Shown here piece after piece: positions 24,480 through 35,769 of a stretch of 64,000 nt of DNA (the first letter of the stretch is position 1; each line of letters opens with the position of its first letter). Location of the stretch: the NCBI GenBank assembly GCA_019787685.1, contig JAHNUO010000014.1, positions 806,001 through 870,000 on the forward strand. Direction: 5' to 3'. The notes beneath the pieces are model-generated. The model was not told where the DNA came from. It saw only the letters and a list, made by a program, of their open reading frames with translations, and ran no database searches. A program made the translations under genes and the position numbers. This stretch comes from Chiua virens (lineage: Eukaryota; Basidiomycota; Agaricomycetes; Boletales; Boletaceae).

Positions 24480-25290
24480 CTGTCCGTGGGAACCTTTTTC
24501 GAAGGCCGCTGTGTGGTACCTTTTGTTGTCTTACCTGCTTACCTGCCATTGTGTGCCAGTACTAGTGACTATAAGCGTCATCGAAGGATGCCTAGCCCGA
24601 AAGGGCAGGGTCATCGTGACGTGCATCGACTGTAACATGCACTCTTGCTCGTGAGAGCAGAGGCATCGCGATGCACTAGCACTAGCACTGCATATTTTTT
24701 TCTTCTTTCATGTACCCATCACCGCATCGCTCCTTGACCCGGGACGACCTCGCTTCAACACACCAGTCGATTCGCTCAGTCTCTTGTCATTCGAATTGTG
24801 CCACTGCCGGTGGTCAATGTTTTCTTGTCGCGCGTTCGTCGCGCATTATCGTATGTACCCTAGGCTATAAGGTTACTCAACCCCCAACAATGCGAGACTC
24901 TCCCCTCAGGCTTCGAAGTCTTAGAGTCCCGCTAAGTCTTCTTCCTCTTGCATCTCGAGTCTGATTGCACTTTGGTGACCCTTTGGGGGCAGTAAGACGG
25001 CTTGGACCACTCACTTGCGTTTAGGCATTCCTTTTCGCGCGCTTCGAGTTGTAGTATCTCTGTATCTCTGTATCGTCCCCCCTTGAAGAGCACTGCGGAG
25101 TGCGTTGTCCCACCTGACCCTCTTGGTCCAGCCCCGGATCGTTGCGCGGTCGCTTTTCTCCAAGCGTGACCATTGTTCACGTGGGATACATCATGTTAAA
25201 ACATTGGGGTCTTGTACACACATCCCCATGGGGAATGCAAGCGCAACGGAACCACCAATGTGACGGCCTCAAGGGCCTGGACCACATTTG
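24480..25290 (+). repeat. Dispersed hairpin-rich repeat, full copy A
   Basis: Shares long blocks with 54258-54890: CCGTGGGAAC, then GCGTCATCGAAGG, GGGCAGGGTCATCGTGA, GCACTCTTGCTCGTGAGAGC, the Ser/Leu-rich middle, and finally TTGTACAC(A/G)CATCCCCATGGG and CAACGGAACCA. It contains small palindromes (GCCCGAAAGGGC; TGCTCGTGAGAGCA; GCATCGCGATGC). No protein or terminal repeat was recognised. It could be a non-autonomous element or SINE-like unit. It crosses the arm boundary at 25140 without a break. Confidence 0.65.
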
Positions 25291-25399
25291 GTACAGTCGA
25301 CTCGCACATAAGTGATACGGGGTATCCGCATGTCAATGGTAGCAATGGTAGCGTGCAACAGTCATCGGATTCAAACTCTTCAACTGTGCTCCGAGTCGC

Positions 25400-26300
25400 A
25401 CAGGCCAGCGACCACCCGCTCAGTAGAGCAAAAAATGTTGCATGTCCTAACTCCCAGGCTTTTTATGAACATCATAGGGACCGTGTTTCCCTCACTCGTA
25501 ACTTTCCATCGTCCGCTTTTTAGGTACGCTTGTCGCTTCTCGATCCATTGTGGGTATAACGCTTCGGGACAGCGCGATGCTCGCCATGGATAGATTTTGG
25601 TTGGATCTATTAGCGGAATTTGATGATTAATAGCGCGTAACGGAGGTAAGCCTGTCTCGCTCGCCTTGGCACAGAGCGGTTTTGCTAACTCGTAGAGTTG
25701 CTTCCGGACGTCATCGATCCTTTCATCTAAAACGTCCGTAGTGCGGGAGCTCAACTCCTGCACCTGCACCTCTTTGATAGGCTGGGGACAAGCGCTTCCG
25801 ATCACGACGCGCGAGTCGTTGAAGCCGATTGACACGCGGTGCTGGAACAAGAAAGGCGTTCCGAATATAAGGTCATAGTTCTGGATGTTTATGATGTCGA
25901 AATACCGCTGAGTCCGGATGTTTTGATAGCAGAATTCCACCTTCGTTCCATAGTTCACTTTGGACCTCGATCCTTGGACCGCGAGCTGCACGGTAAGCGG
26001 TTTCGTTAGTTCAATTCGCGGCACGTCTAATTGTTCCGCTATATTGGCAGACATGAAATCTGCAAGCGGTGAATCAACCAGCGCGTGACAAGGCCGACCT
26101 TGGATATCCACCACGATCACCACCGGTTTCGGAATCAACCGGGTAAATTCGTCGTCGCCGCATTGCGTTCGATCGCCGCGTTATTGGAGATCCCAATCTC
26201 GACATAGTAGTAAGTACAGCCACTGCTTACGTAACAGCAGGTACACCGTTCAGTTGCACCGTACTTAGTTTGTCCATCGAAGTGGACTATACACACACAT
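25400..26300 (-). mobile_element. Ty3-type retrotransposon fragment: protease and RT leader
   Basis: Minus-strand coding. From about 26290: LLLRKQWLYLLLCRDWDLQ in a shifted frame; then a retropepsin-like segment with IPKPVVIVVDIQGRPCHALV and, at the active site, DSPLADF where an aspartic protease needs Asp-Ser/Thr-Gly; then VNYGTKVEF and YDLIFGTPF. The linker to RT follows (LPPLRAINHQIPLIDPTKIY, WIEKRQAYLKSGRW) and ends near 25450, before the RT core. The changed active site and missing RT make it dead. The second DD34E transposon is inserted at its upstream side. 45 bp of the same element may remain at 29797-29841. Confidence 0.75.
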
Positions 26301-26302
26301 TA

Positions 26303-26342
26303 CAGCGCTTCCCGAATAGATGGAGACTCGCGACTTTTTTTT
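26303..26342 (+). repeat. Left terminal inverted repeat of the central transposon
   Basis: Starts CAGCGCTTCCCGAATAGATG directly after TA at 26301-26302. Matches the reverse complement of 29755-29794 except for a 4-base stretch (GCTT against TGTG). Confidence 0.9.
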
Positions 26343-26433
26343 GGTTTATTTGTCGTGCGAGTTCCAAATCGGGAAGAGCCTGAGCGTGTATAGCGCGTAC
26401 TGTAGCATTCGAACTGATAAGTTATCTACCACT

Positions 26434-27570
26434 ATGCCCAGTCGTCTGATCAGTAAGGACTTCAAAGAACGTGCCCTTCAGCTCTGGGATCTTGGCTGGG
26501 AAGTGGACGACATCTGCTTGGCGCTGGGCATCTCACGCACCAGCTTCTACCGCTGGAAAGCAAACTTCGACACGTATGGCAACATAATCCGGCCTCCAAA
26601 CCCACTTCGTGGTCCTACTCGGATCCTCACTCGTGCACTCCTCACTGCCTGTGAGGAACTGTTTGCAAACGAATCAGACCTCTACCTTGATGAAGTTGTC
26701 ACTTGGCTCGCTCTTGTACACAATATCAGTATTTCAACATCAACACTCTCTCGTAACCTCGTCGAAGCTGGTCTGACACGCAAAGTACTTCAAAAACTAG
26801 CCAGAGAGCGGAATGAAGAACTGCGCCAAGCGTGGATGACGATGATCACTGCTGAGTTCCTTCCAGATGGATCCCAGTTCGTCTTTGTTGACGAGACAAG
26901 CAAGAATGAGCTTACCTGGGCTCGTCATCATGGAAGAGCTCCTCGTGGCGATCGTGCAACACTCACTGATGTGTTCATCCGAGGAAAACGTTACTCGGTT
27001 GTCGCTGGAATGTCCGTCAATGGCTACGTTAGTGCAGATGTAGTGGAGGGGTCATTTGACGCAGAATCCTTCTACAACTTCGTCGCCGAAAAGCTTGTAA
27101 GTATCCCATTTTTCTGCCAGGTGTACTGCTGATCCTCAAGTCTTTGAAAGCTTCCAAATATGAACCCTTTCCCCGCAGAGCAATCCGTCATTGTTCTCGA
27201 CAATTGTCGAATTCATCATAATCGAGATTTGATTGATCTTGTTCATGCAGCTGGTTCGTTTCATGATCAATCCGACTGCCATTTCTGATGCTCCTAATGG
27301 ACAGGTTGTCTCATTGTTTTCCTTCCACCCTACTCCTGATATGAATCCGATTGAGGAATCATTCAGTTCGTGTAAGTCATTGCCTCAAGAAGTAGTACTA
27401 GTAGATTGGTGTTGACATTATGTCTCAAGTAAAGGCATATTTACGTCGTCATGCCCACCGTCTTCGTAGGGACGAACATCCGACATACGTTTTACTTGAA
27501 GCATGTGGACACATTACAGCGGATATGACAAAAGCGTGGTTTCAGCATGCTGGGTATGTTCGGGAATAAT
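26434..27570 (+). pseudogene. DD34E transposase, central copy
   Basis: N-terminal helix-turn-helix (LWDLGWEVDDICLALGISRT, then YRWK). First catalytic Asp in FVFVDETSKNE (near 26885), second in SVIVLDNCRIHH (near 27190-27225), Glu in PDMNPIEESFS (near 27340-27365), C-terminus near 27568 ending AGYVRE. Three short introns fit: about 27097-27150, 27252-27302 and 27372-27430. In the exon with the catalytic Glu, the frame of the FLPPYS motif and the frame of PDMNPIEE differ by two bases, so this copy probably makes no complete enzyme unless splicing differs. The coding start was chosen at MPSRLISKDF because the left copy begins its HTH domain at the same place. Confidence 0.75.
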
Positions 27571-27670
27571 TGACGTGGTTGTAGCATTACACAAACATAA
27601 ACTTCTTGAGCTATGGTACATGCTGGGTGACAATGTGTTTTGTACAAATACAGAGGAGAAAGTCCATGGC

Positions 27671-29653
27671 TCATCCGTCATCTGCGGAGTCAGCATGAGA
27701 AGCCTGAGTAGGATTCGCTTGTGCATGAGTTGCAAGCGGTGGTGTATAGTACGAGTATGGCAACTGTGGATAGACGGGCGAAGAGTAAGGGGCATAGTAC
27801 AGGCCTGGATGATACATTGGAGGCATCGTTCCATATGGTATCGGGGCCATCGGATGGGGTGCTGGGGTGATTCCGTACGGTGTTGGAGCCATCACGGTGG
27901 CATGAGACATTGGAACCATTCCATGACCTGGTGGGGGCATTCCGTATGGTGTTGGCTGAGCCATCGCGGCAGTATGAGACATTGGAACCATTCCATGACC
28001 TGGTGGGGGCATTCCGTATGGTATTGGCTGAGCTATCGTGGCAGTATGAGACATCGGGACCATTCCATGACCTGGTGGGGCCATTCCGTACGGTGTTGGA
28101 GCCATCGCAGGCGCCATTCCATACGGTGTTGCAGGCATACCATATGTCGGCTGAGGCATAACACCGGTGGCAGGTGGTGCTGTGGTTTCCACTTTGCTGG
28201 GATGCTCGGATGCAGACTCTGAGTTGGCCAGCCCACCAGGCCCAGGCGCGTCTTGTTTGTAGTGGTGATATGCTGAAAATGCTTTCAAAGGTGCACTCGG
28301 AGGGGGGCGAGTGGGCTTGATGGCAGTTTTGGCTGAGAAATGTGTTGACGTGGGAGGTGCATCGTAAGTTGCACGTCCCAGAGCCTGATATAGTATGAAG
28401 CTTGAGTGCGACCTGTAAGACAGCTACAAATCAGAATAGCTTACAATTGCGGTTGCCCAGACATCAAGACGGAAGGTTGTGAGTTCCCAAAACTCTTTTC
28501 CGCGTGCATATATGCGCTTGTCTGGAAAGAGTGGATGGTTGCTGACTGGATACCGCTCCTCCAACTGTAATCGCTGGGGTTCGGCAGCACTACGCATCAT
28601 ACCCTGCATATAACCGTGTGAGTACTACTATGACTTCCGTGAATCTTCTAAAGACATTACAATCTGCCCCTTGATGCTATCGATATCGTAGTTTGTGCTT
28701 TTGTCGTTATCAGTTAGCACCATCATGCTACTAGCATTTCGAGTCGCAACCGAAGACATTGCAGGCTAGAATCATAGTTAGCCACATACCATCTAATCAC
28801 CTTCAACATACCATTGTCACAGTCATTGCCAGTGGTTTCGGCAAGTAGAAAAAGATGACCGCATTGCCCTTCTTCGCTTGGGCAGATTTGACCATAGCTT
28901 TGTAACTAGTTTCGTCTGACAAAAGTTTCCGTTCACCCTTCGCAGGTGTCTCATGCTTCCAAAGCAGCTTTGAGATCATTTCATCGATTTGGGAGATCGA
29001 AACCTGAGCAGTCTTCGTCATTTCGTCCAGAAAGCCATTGAAGGGGGTATTAGTGGTAAAGATGAAGGCTGGGCATTGCATTGCATCGACTGTCGTAACT
29101 ATATTTGGTTTTGCAGAGCGGCTGCGACCTGGAATGGATGTTGTCGTGACAGTTTCGAGCCAAAGGTGGCCAGTGATCTCGGTGGGGGCAAGCTCGGCCA
29201 CAGTGTCCTGTTGGTCCTTTGTGACACTCAGACTTGGACTGAGGTCACGGTCGCCAACCTCTGTGTCCATCATGGCCTTGGTCCTTGTCCTCTTGGATTT
29301 CCTAGCAACTGGCTTTTTGAGTGATTTGGATTTGGCAGGTCCTCCGTCACGATCATCAGCTACTAGTGTGACATTGTCCATGTCATCCAGGCTTTCGACA
29401 TCCGAGTCAGGGCAAGATCGCTTGGTGGTTCCAGTTGTTGATGGTGGTCCTGTCTCATAAATGAAGGTGAAAGGACCTTCTTTCACGACTGTATGCATCA
29501 CCATAGTAGTGAGATGCGTCTGTCAGACTCAAAAGTGAAAGGCTTACTGGTACACTTTGGTGCTTCACGAAGAGGCTGCTGGCTTGTCGGGGCACTGGTT
29601 TCACTGTCATACCCCTCATAAAGCAGTTCATGATCATCGTTTTCCATCGCCAT
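27671..29653 (-). CDS. Transposon accessory protein (uncharacterised family), central copy
   Basis: Spliced minus-strand gene starting MAMENDDHELLYEGYDSE at 29653. Regions in order: acidic Ser/Thr-rich N-terminus with basic patches (KKPVARKSKRTRTK); a block with AFIFTTNTPFNGFLDEM, LLWKHETPAKGERK and NAVIFFYLPKP (about 29090-28830); an exon with RYPVSNHPLFPDKRIYARGK and FWELTTFRLDVWATAIV (about 28550-28440); an exon with SFILYQALGRATYDAP; then a Pro/Tyr/Gly/Met tail with 24-residue tandem repeats and a stop at 27671. The C-terminal DDFC block of the left copy is missing here. No enzyme signature was seen. It could be a DNA-binding partner of the transposase, but that is inference from linkage only. 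Confidence 0.65.
27880..28110 (-). repeat. 72-bp coding tandem repeats in accessory gene tail
   Basis: About three units. CCATGACCTG recurs at 27921, 27993 and 28065, i.e. every 72 bp. Each unit encodes 24 residues of the form PYGMPPPGHGMVPMSHTA. Confidence 0.85.
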
Positions 29654-29754
29654 GTTTCAGATCAGACGATGTGAGTAGCAGGAGATAAGATAAGAGAGTA
29701 CGTTATTCCAATTTTGATCCCATCCCAATTTGGAAGTATGTACATTGCCCCCCG

Positions 29755-29794
29755 AAAAAAAAGTCGCGAGTCTCCATCTATTCGGGCACAGCTG
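29755..29794 (-). repeat. Right terminal inverted repeat of the central transposon
   Basis: Reverse complement starts CAGCTGTGCCCGAATAGATG. TA follows at 29795-29796. Confidence 0.9.
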
Positions 29795-29796
29795 TA

Positions 29797-29841
29797 AGTG
29801 TTTCTACACGTGTTTCACCTGGACACCTTTCTTGACCAAAT
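29797..29841. other. 45-bp flank between the transposon and the right arm
   Basis: Probably the continuation of the interrupted Ty3 fragment. The right arm starts directly after it. Confidence 0.4.
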
Positions 29842-30502
29842 GATCCGGGGCTGGACCAAGAGGGTCAGGTGGGACAACGCACTCCGCAGTGCTCTTCAAG
29901 GGGGGACGATACAGAGATACAGAGATACTACAACTCGAAGCGCGCGAAAAGGAATGCCTAAACGCAAGTGAGTGGTCCAAGCCGTCTTACTGCCCCCAAA
30001 GGGTCACCAAAGTGCAATCAGACTCGAGATGCAAGAGGAAGAAGACTTAGCGGGACTCTAAGACTTCGAAGCCTGAGGGGAGAGTCTCGCATTGTTGGGG
30101 GTTGAGTAACCTTATAGCCTAGGGTACATACGATAATGCGCGACGAACGCGCGACAAGAAAACATTGACCACCGGCAGTGGCACAATTCGAATGACAAGA
30201 GACTGAGCGAATCGACTGGTGTGTTGAAGCGAGGTCGTCCCGGGTCAAGGAGCGATGCGGTGATGGGTACATGAAAGAAGAAAAAAATATGCAGTGCTAG
30301 TGCTAGTGCATCGCGATGCCTCTGCTCTCACGAGCAAGAGTGCATGTTACAGTCGATGCACGTCACGATGACCCTGCCCTTTCGGGCTAGGCATCCTTCG
30401 ATGACGCTTATAGTCACTAGTACTGGCACACAATGGCAGGTAAGCAGGTAAGACAACAAAAGGTACCACACAGCGGCCTTCGAAAAAGGTTCCCACGGAC
30501 AG
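29842..30502 (-). repeat. Dispersed hairpin-rich repeat, truncated copy at right-arm start
   Basis: Mirror of 24480-25140. The last 150 bp present in copy A are missing because the inverted-repeat junction lies inside the element. Confidence 0.75.
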
Positions 30503-31067
30503 CCACCACTGGAGGGCTGGCATACCTGAATTCGGGCGTCTCTGAGTTGGAAAGTCCGGGAGTCCGGGTGGCTTGGAGTCTGCGAGGCGGGGCGGGAACC
30601 CGGCGGCGGCATTGACGGGCTTTCATCCAATCGGGATCTGAATTACTGCCGTGTGGTGCCAAGACAACCGTGCTGAACCAGAAATGTTGGAGACCACTGG
30701 CTAGCCACTAAGTAACCTCGGCCACACTAAACCTCGAGCGCTGGCCCGCGGTTGCTATCCCACCAAATCGATCTTGTCTATGTTGACCACGTTCGTTGGG
30801 TTAGAGTTTACAAATTTACCCTCATCTACAAGATTCTGGTGGATTTTTCATCCCGATTTGGCAAGGCTTTCGCAGAGCGAGCATGTGTTGCAAATTCTCA
30901 CGGCCCTACGGGCAACCCTGGACCTTTGAGAATGCGATTTGCTCCCAAAGATAATAGAAACGCCATAAACAAAGCTGGATGCTTGTACATAAAAACGAAA
31001 CAAGATAAACTGCGAATATATTTATTGTTCAGTCTGAATGGAGCCTAAATAAGATATGTCACCTTGT

Positions 31068-31126
31068 CACCTTGCTTGCCAAGGTGCCAGTTCTAGGTTA
31101 CCGAGATCACGAGGTCTCCTAGAACT
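31068..31126. repeat. Two consecutive hairpins, right arm
   Basis: Mirror of 23856-23914. Confidence 0.65.
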
Positions 31127-31267
31127 TAGATAAATAATAAATATATGTAAATGTTGACAAATAAAGTAATAGAAGCGATCGTATAACGAAAATCTCGGAC
31201 AAGGCAAGCAATACTGCTTTCTGAATAAAGGCTGTTCTGCTCGAAACTCTCTGACGTGATATCAAGC

Positions 31268-34200
31268 TCAGTGCAGGACAGTAACAGTCGTAGCGAGAAC
31301 GTGATAAGTTGGCTTTCTAGAGGGACCGTAATAACCTGCTTTGTATCTCTCCTCAGTGGCGTTCGCTAGGAGCTGTAGCCGTTCTTCCTCTTCCCTTAGT
31401 GCCTCCGAAGGGTGTCGAGTGAATAGCTCGTTGTCGAATTCACGGAGTCAACGTATGTGCTTCCTGCCATGGGAACGAGACAGTGCGACATACGCGTTGA
31501 ATGGAGAAATAGAAATGTTTGTTGTTTTGCCGATGTCAACGATAGTGTTCTCGATAGTTTGTCCTTGAGATTTGTAATCTGTAAAGGCATAGGCAGGTGA
31601 TTGGAAGTTGAAGGCGAGTAATTCGAGTACGGGGTTTGGTGCCAATGTGGAAGCCTCGTGTAACAGGAGCAAGAGGGACCTCACGATCGCTCAGAGAAGG
31701 TAGAATGGGAAGTTTCATAGGCCCTGAAAATTTGATAATAATATAGAGTGGTGGATATCTGAGAGCGATATGCGAATTGGGGTGCTCGTCGATGCTTTGT
31801 TCACGAGGATCCAGTACAATGTCTGTAACAATTCCCCTCGAACCGTTTGCGAGATTCGCCAAAGTTGAGATATTTCTGCGATCATTACCTTCATTCCAAT
31901 GGCTAGATCACTTTTTATCGGCAAATTTCCCGTCTCTTCTTCTGACATTTGCGCAATCACCATTCTCTCCGACAGTGATAATTCGCCCTTCGAGGAGGTA
32001 TCTTCTGAAAAAAAAAGGAAATGCAGATGTCCAGTGTACGTACAGTGTTTCGATAGTGAAAGAGTATTCCACTGAGTACATACACTGTTTCTCGATGTGA
32101 TAAGAATAGCATCTTGCCATGGAGGCGAGTCAAAGTTGGGAATATCGCAATCATCACTTGTGAGTACAAGTTTGCGCAGTTCCCGTAAATCTTCACAGGT
32201 GCATGCCCCATCGCGAGCGTGACGTAAAATGTCCAAAATGTCCATCCAGGTGGAATCAGTGATGCGTACTTGTTCATCCAATATAATCACGGTTTCAATT
32301 TGAGTGAAGATGGAACGGCCAAGTCCACCTTTGCTGGTGGTTTATTTTGCCACATAGAGGGCGTGCTTTTGTCGCGCTACGTGAACGCATATTTATTTCT
32401 GCATAAATGCAAAGAAAGTGGATTCTTACCAACGGGAGGAATTTAATGGAAATCTCGCAAGAAAAGTAAACTGAGCGTTCCCACAATTTCGGATGAGTCT
32501 TCACAGTCGAGAACGATGGAAAGAAGTTGAGAGAGATCTGATAGAGTGTCTGTTGTTAACATGCTGATTTCATCGACACCTATAAGATATCTGTCCACCA
32601 TATTGTGTCGACGTCGAGACACAATGGCCGGGGAAGTGTTACTCGCCGCAATACCTGTCATCGCTGTCTTCACAAACTTGTCTTTGACATGACAAGATTC
32701 AAAAGTCGGAGTTATCAAGTCCAGCAGATGTGTTTTGCCCGTACCTCCCTCTCCTAGCAAAAGCATACGAAGCTGCGGAGGTGATTCGCCTCGAAGGAGC
32801 GATAAGAGATGATTATGGCGTACGCCATCTGTCGTTTTGGTTTCAAACGTTTCACATCGGCCACAAGAGATTCTTCTGGCTCTCCTAGATTTGTTTTCAG
32901 ATCTACTTTTCCAGTTCTTGAATCTTCTCTATCGGCATCATTCATCATTTTGACATCCCATCGTCAGGCGACGTCGAACTTTCATCATTTTCATCAGCTT
33001 CACAAGACTCGATAATCGATCTCCATTGGTCATACTGGCACAGATTTTCTTCCGATCCTTGACAAAATATGAATACGCAAACCAAAATACGCAAAAATAT
33101 CCGGATGCCCCGCCACGAAGACCGCATGATCATATGCAGTCTGCGATACGTCTCCATCGGTCCTCCTCAATGCCACCTTAGACTGCTAGTAAAGTTGATG
33201 TCAAGTCATGTGGGTTCAAGGTGATGAACAATGCAGGCGTCAAGAACCGGCGAACGAATCAATTTCGTTTCGGCGACAAAGCTTGTACCCCGGACTGCCA
33301 AGCAAATTTTTCGTAGAGATGCAGTTTGCGCAATACAGTGACCGTTCTTTTTTCTGCGTCTGTCACGGGTTTTTACTAAAGGATCGATGTACCATTTGTT
33401 AGCGACGTCGGTAAGAACAGGTCCAAGCAATCGAAGCTCGTTTACGATTGTATGTTGAGATGACGAAGTCATTGGAAACATTGTGCTGTCTAACGACTCT
33501 TTTTGGATGATGTTCCAACAAACAAACGCGAAGGTTGAATCCCTTGCGAAAGGGGAACGATGTTGGCACAGTAAACACGTTAGCTGAGCCGAAAACGAGA
33601 TTCGCTGTCTTTCCGTACGTCCAGGATGATTGAAGCCTCCGATCCCCCATGGATCAAGATGAGGAATAAGGTAAGACAGAAAACCATCGTGACTGTCGCT
33701 GACAAATTTGGAGCCGGCATGAGATCGTATGAAACGGTTTTGATCCAATGCATATGCTAGCGCGTGCGCCTTCATCGATTCTCGACTTCGTGTGGAATGA
33801 TCGCCCAAAGTGTATGTCACATTGTCATCACAATGTCGTTCTGAATTTCGTTCCAGTCTGATTCTCGTATTTCAGAACCCTTTCCTTCAGGGGAGTGCTC
33901 GACCTGCAGACAACCCAGAAGACCGAAATCTGAGTTATCATCGTCATGCGGGAGAAGCGTCTGCATGTTTCGCTCGCTGTATCGTACCCCGTCTGATTGG
34001 TACCATTCGTTATTCTCCACCAAAAATTTGATCATCGTCTCTACTTTCGACTTGCAAACAAGAACAGGGCCGAACTTCCTCAGGCTTTCCACGGTCGGTT
34101 TCGTCCCCCCTCCCGTAAATAAAACACAGATTGTGTCTCTAACATCGGGGGGAAGCACATTGCGTAATGAACCTACGTCCTGGGGGGAAATGGCGAGATT

Positions 34201-35182
34201 CCCTCGATTAAATCTCTGAGAAGATTCCTCAGGAACATATCTTCCATGAGCGCCTCGTCGAACAAAGTGATGTGTGACCGTCGAAGACTGACAACGCGAT
34301 ATCAAGCTCAAATCAAAAGGAGAAGCTGTATCGAACGCGTCCGCAACGTGTCGTGGCAAGCGATCTCTCGCATAATGCAGAAAGATCCCAAGCGCAAACG
34401 GAGGCTGACGAAGAGATGAAGACTCAAGGTACCGGCGACATCGCTTGCATGTTCGAAAAGGAGATAACGCATTCACGTTCGTTAAGCCCTCGGGACAAAG
34501 GATAGCATGAGAATACGCTTCTATATCGTACGTTGAAGGTAGAAGCGAAATGGGAATGCACTCGTTCCTCAACACGCGCAACACGGTCGCCGTCGGATGT
34601 AACATTTCAAATTCGTGACATGCATATGACCACGCACACACCGTGCACGCTGTTTCATGGAAACGCGAAGGATCCATTCGTTCTTGCCATTCACGAATGA
34701 TATTCGAAGTCATGAAGTTCTGGAAAGGAGCCGTGGTACTCCGGAAAGGGGTTGTGTTCTTCCTCCGGCAGTGGACCTTCTCTTGCCCTCTGTTGTGCAC
34801 GCACTCGCCGTCTCGCTCGCCTATTCTGAGTACGTTGAATAGTTATCGTTTCGTGTTGGGTGCGCGGGGGATCCAGACGCAGTACCCGAACATTCTGTCT
34901 GGGGCGCGCATGATGCCTGAACACTAGAAATATACGACCGCAATTACAGCCCTCATGAAGCCGGAGAAGATCAACCAAGGCGTTGTGACGAAGATTAGGC
35001 GTGGGTCGAAAACCATGCGCACGGAGAACGACACGTAATTGCACGTTCGTAAAATATTGGTATTCCTGAACATATACGTGGATATGATTCGTGTATACCG
35101 GAAGGAAAGGACCTTGAGGATAAAGCGACGAAGCATCTATTGCATCGTAGTCGAGATCGAGGAAGTCGAAATTCTGGCGTAA
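31268..35182 (-). pseudogene. Helitron Rep/helicase relic, right-arm copy
   Basis: Mirror of 19800-23714 with the same frame breaks and the same TGA, so the decay predates the duplication. One substitution (20795/34187) changes Phe to Ser in the NLAIFPQDVG segment. Confidence 0.8.
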
Positions 35183-35561
35183 AATTGCAAAACTGACGGA
35201 GTCGCTTGTTAGCGACTCCTCTCCATGACATCAACGATCCTGACTCCCTCAGGAAGACCATCTGAAATTGATCTTGAATAAGCGAATATAGGAAAACAGC
35301 GACCAAACGACTCGCGACTTCCACTCATTTGACCTTGCTAAGTTTGCTACGTCACAAAGGACACGGAACGTTTACGGTGGAAAGGAGAGCAGTTTAAAGA
35401 AAAGGGGGATGGGAAAACGAAAGCCAACCAGGTACCAAAATGTTACATAATCTATCTTATCACAAACGATCGAAACTGCCGTGGAGCGCGCCACCGTTGC
35501 CGGCTGGCAACAATTCACTGCCATATAAGGGTCAAGATAAACGACAATATTGGATGCCAGA

Positions 35562-35602
35562 CCTGGACCGGGAAAACCGGTCCAGGAATTTCCCGGTCCA
35601 GG
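35562..35602. repeat. Repeated palindrome before the Helitron gene, right arm
   Basis: Mirror of 19380-19420. Confidence 0.7.
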
Positions 35603-35769
35603 AATACTCACAGACCACGGGAAAACACGAGGCTGAAGAAGCAGATGTGACCATTCTGCGAAGCAAAAAACCCAAGTTGGAGGCCAATCTCCCTTAGAAT
35701 GAATCTGAAGAAGCGCCAAGTGGGGGCATCTCTTCCGCCAAGCCTTCTATCACCATCGAAGACAACGCC

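Larger units (their letters stand above)
7448..25140 (+). repeat. Left arm of a 17.7-kb near-perfect inverted repeat
   Basis: Reverse complement of 29842-47532. Partner coordinates sum to 54980 (outer part), 54981 (middle) and 54982 (inner part), reflecting one-base indels at the G-run near 9319-9331 (13 versus 12) and near 17125 (one extra C on the left). Substitutions were seen at 8936/46044, 10759/44222 and 20795/34187. The outer match ends at the CCATGG at 7448-7453, and the inner match ends at the C at 25140. Host genes and transposon sequence are both included. Features cross both boundaries intact here, suggesting this is the original copy. Confidence 0.95.
26303..29794. mobile_element. 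Two-gene DD34E (IS630/Tc1-mariner) transposon, central copy
   Basis: The 3.49-kb element is bounded by terminal inverted repeats of about 40 bp: both ends read CAGC, four variable bases, then CCCGAATAGATGGAGACTCG and, after GCGAC, eight T. Both ends are flanked by TA (26301-26302; 29795-29796), the target duplication expected for this superfamily. The transposase is on the plus strand (26434-27570). An accessory gene is on the minus strand (29653-27671), so the two converge. It is inserted in a Ty3 fragment and lies wholly in the unique centre of the giant inverted repeat. Confidence 0.9.

Noticed and set aside
24578..24690. Hairpin cluster as a tRNA or CRISPR array
   Set aside because: No cloverleaf or T-loop consensus, and the palindromes differ from one another with no regular spacers.
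25400..26300. Possible functional host aspartic protease
   Set aside because: The flanks read as Ty3 linker and RT leader, and the active site has DSP instead of DSG/DTG.
27503..28222. Plus-strand Trp/His/Arg-rich 239-codon frame
   Set aside because: Antisense of the Pro/Tyr/Gly/Met tandem repeats of the accessory gene; repeat periodicity keeps several frames open.
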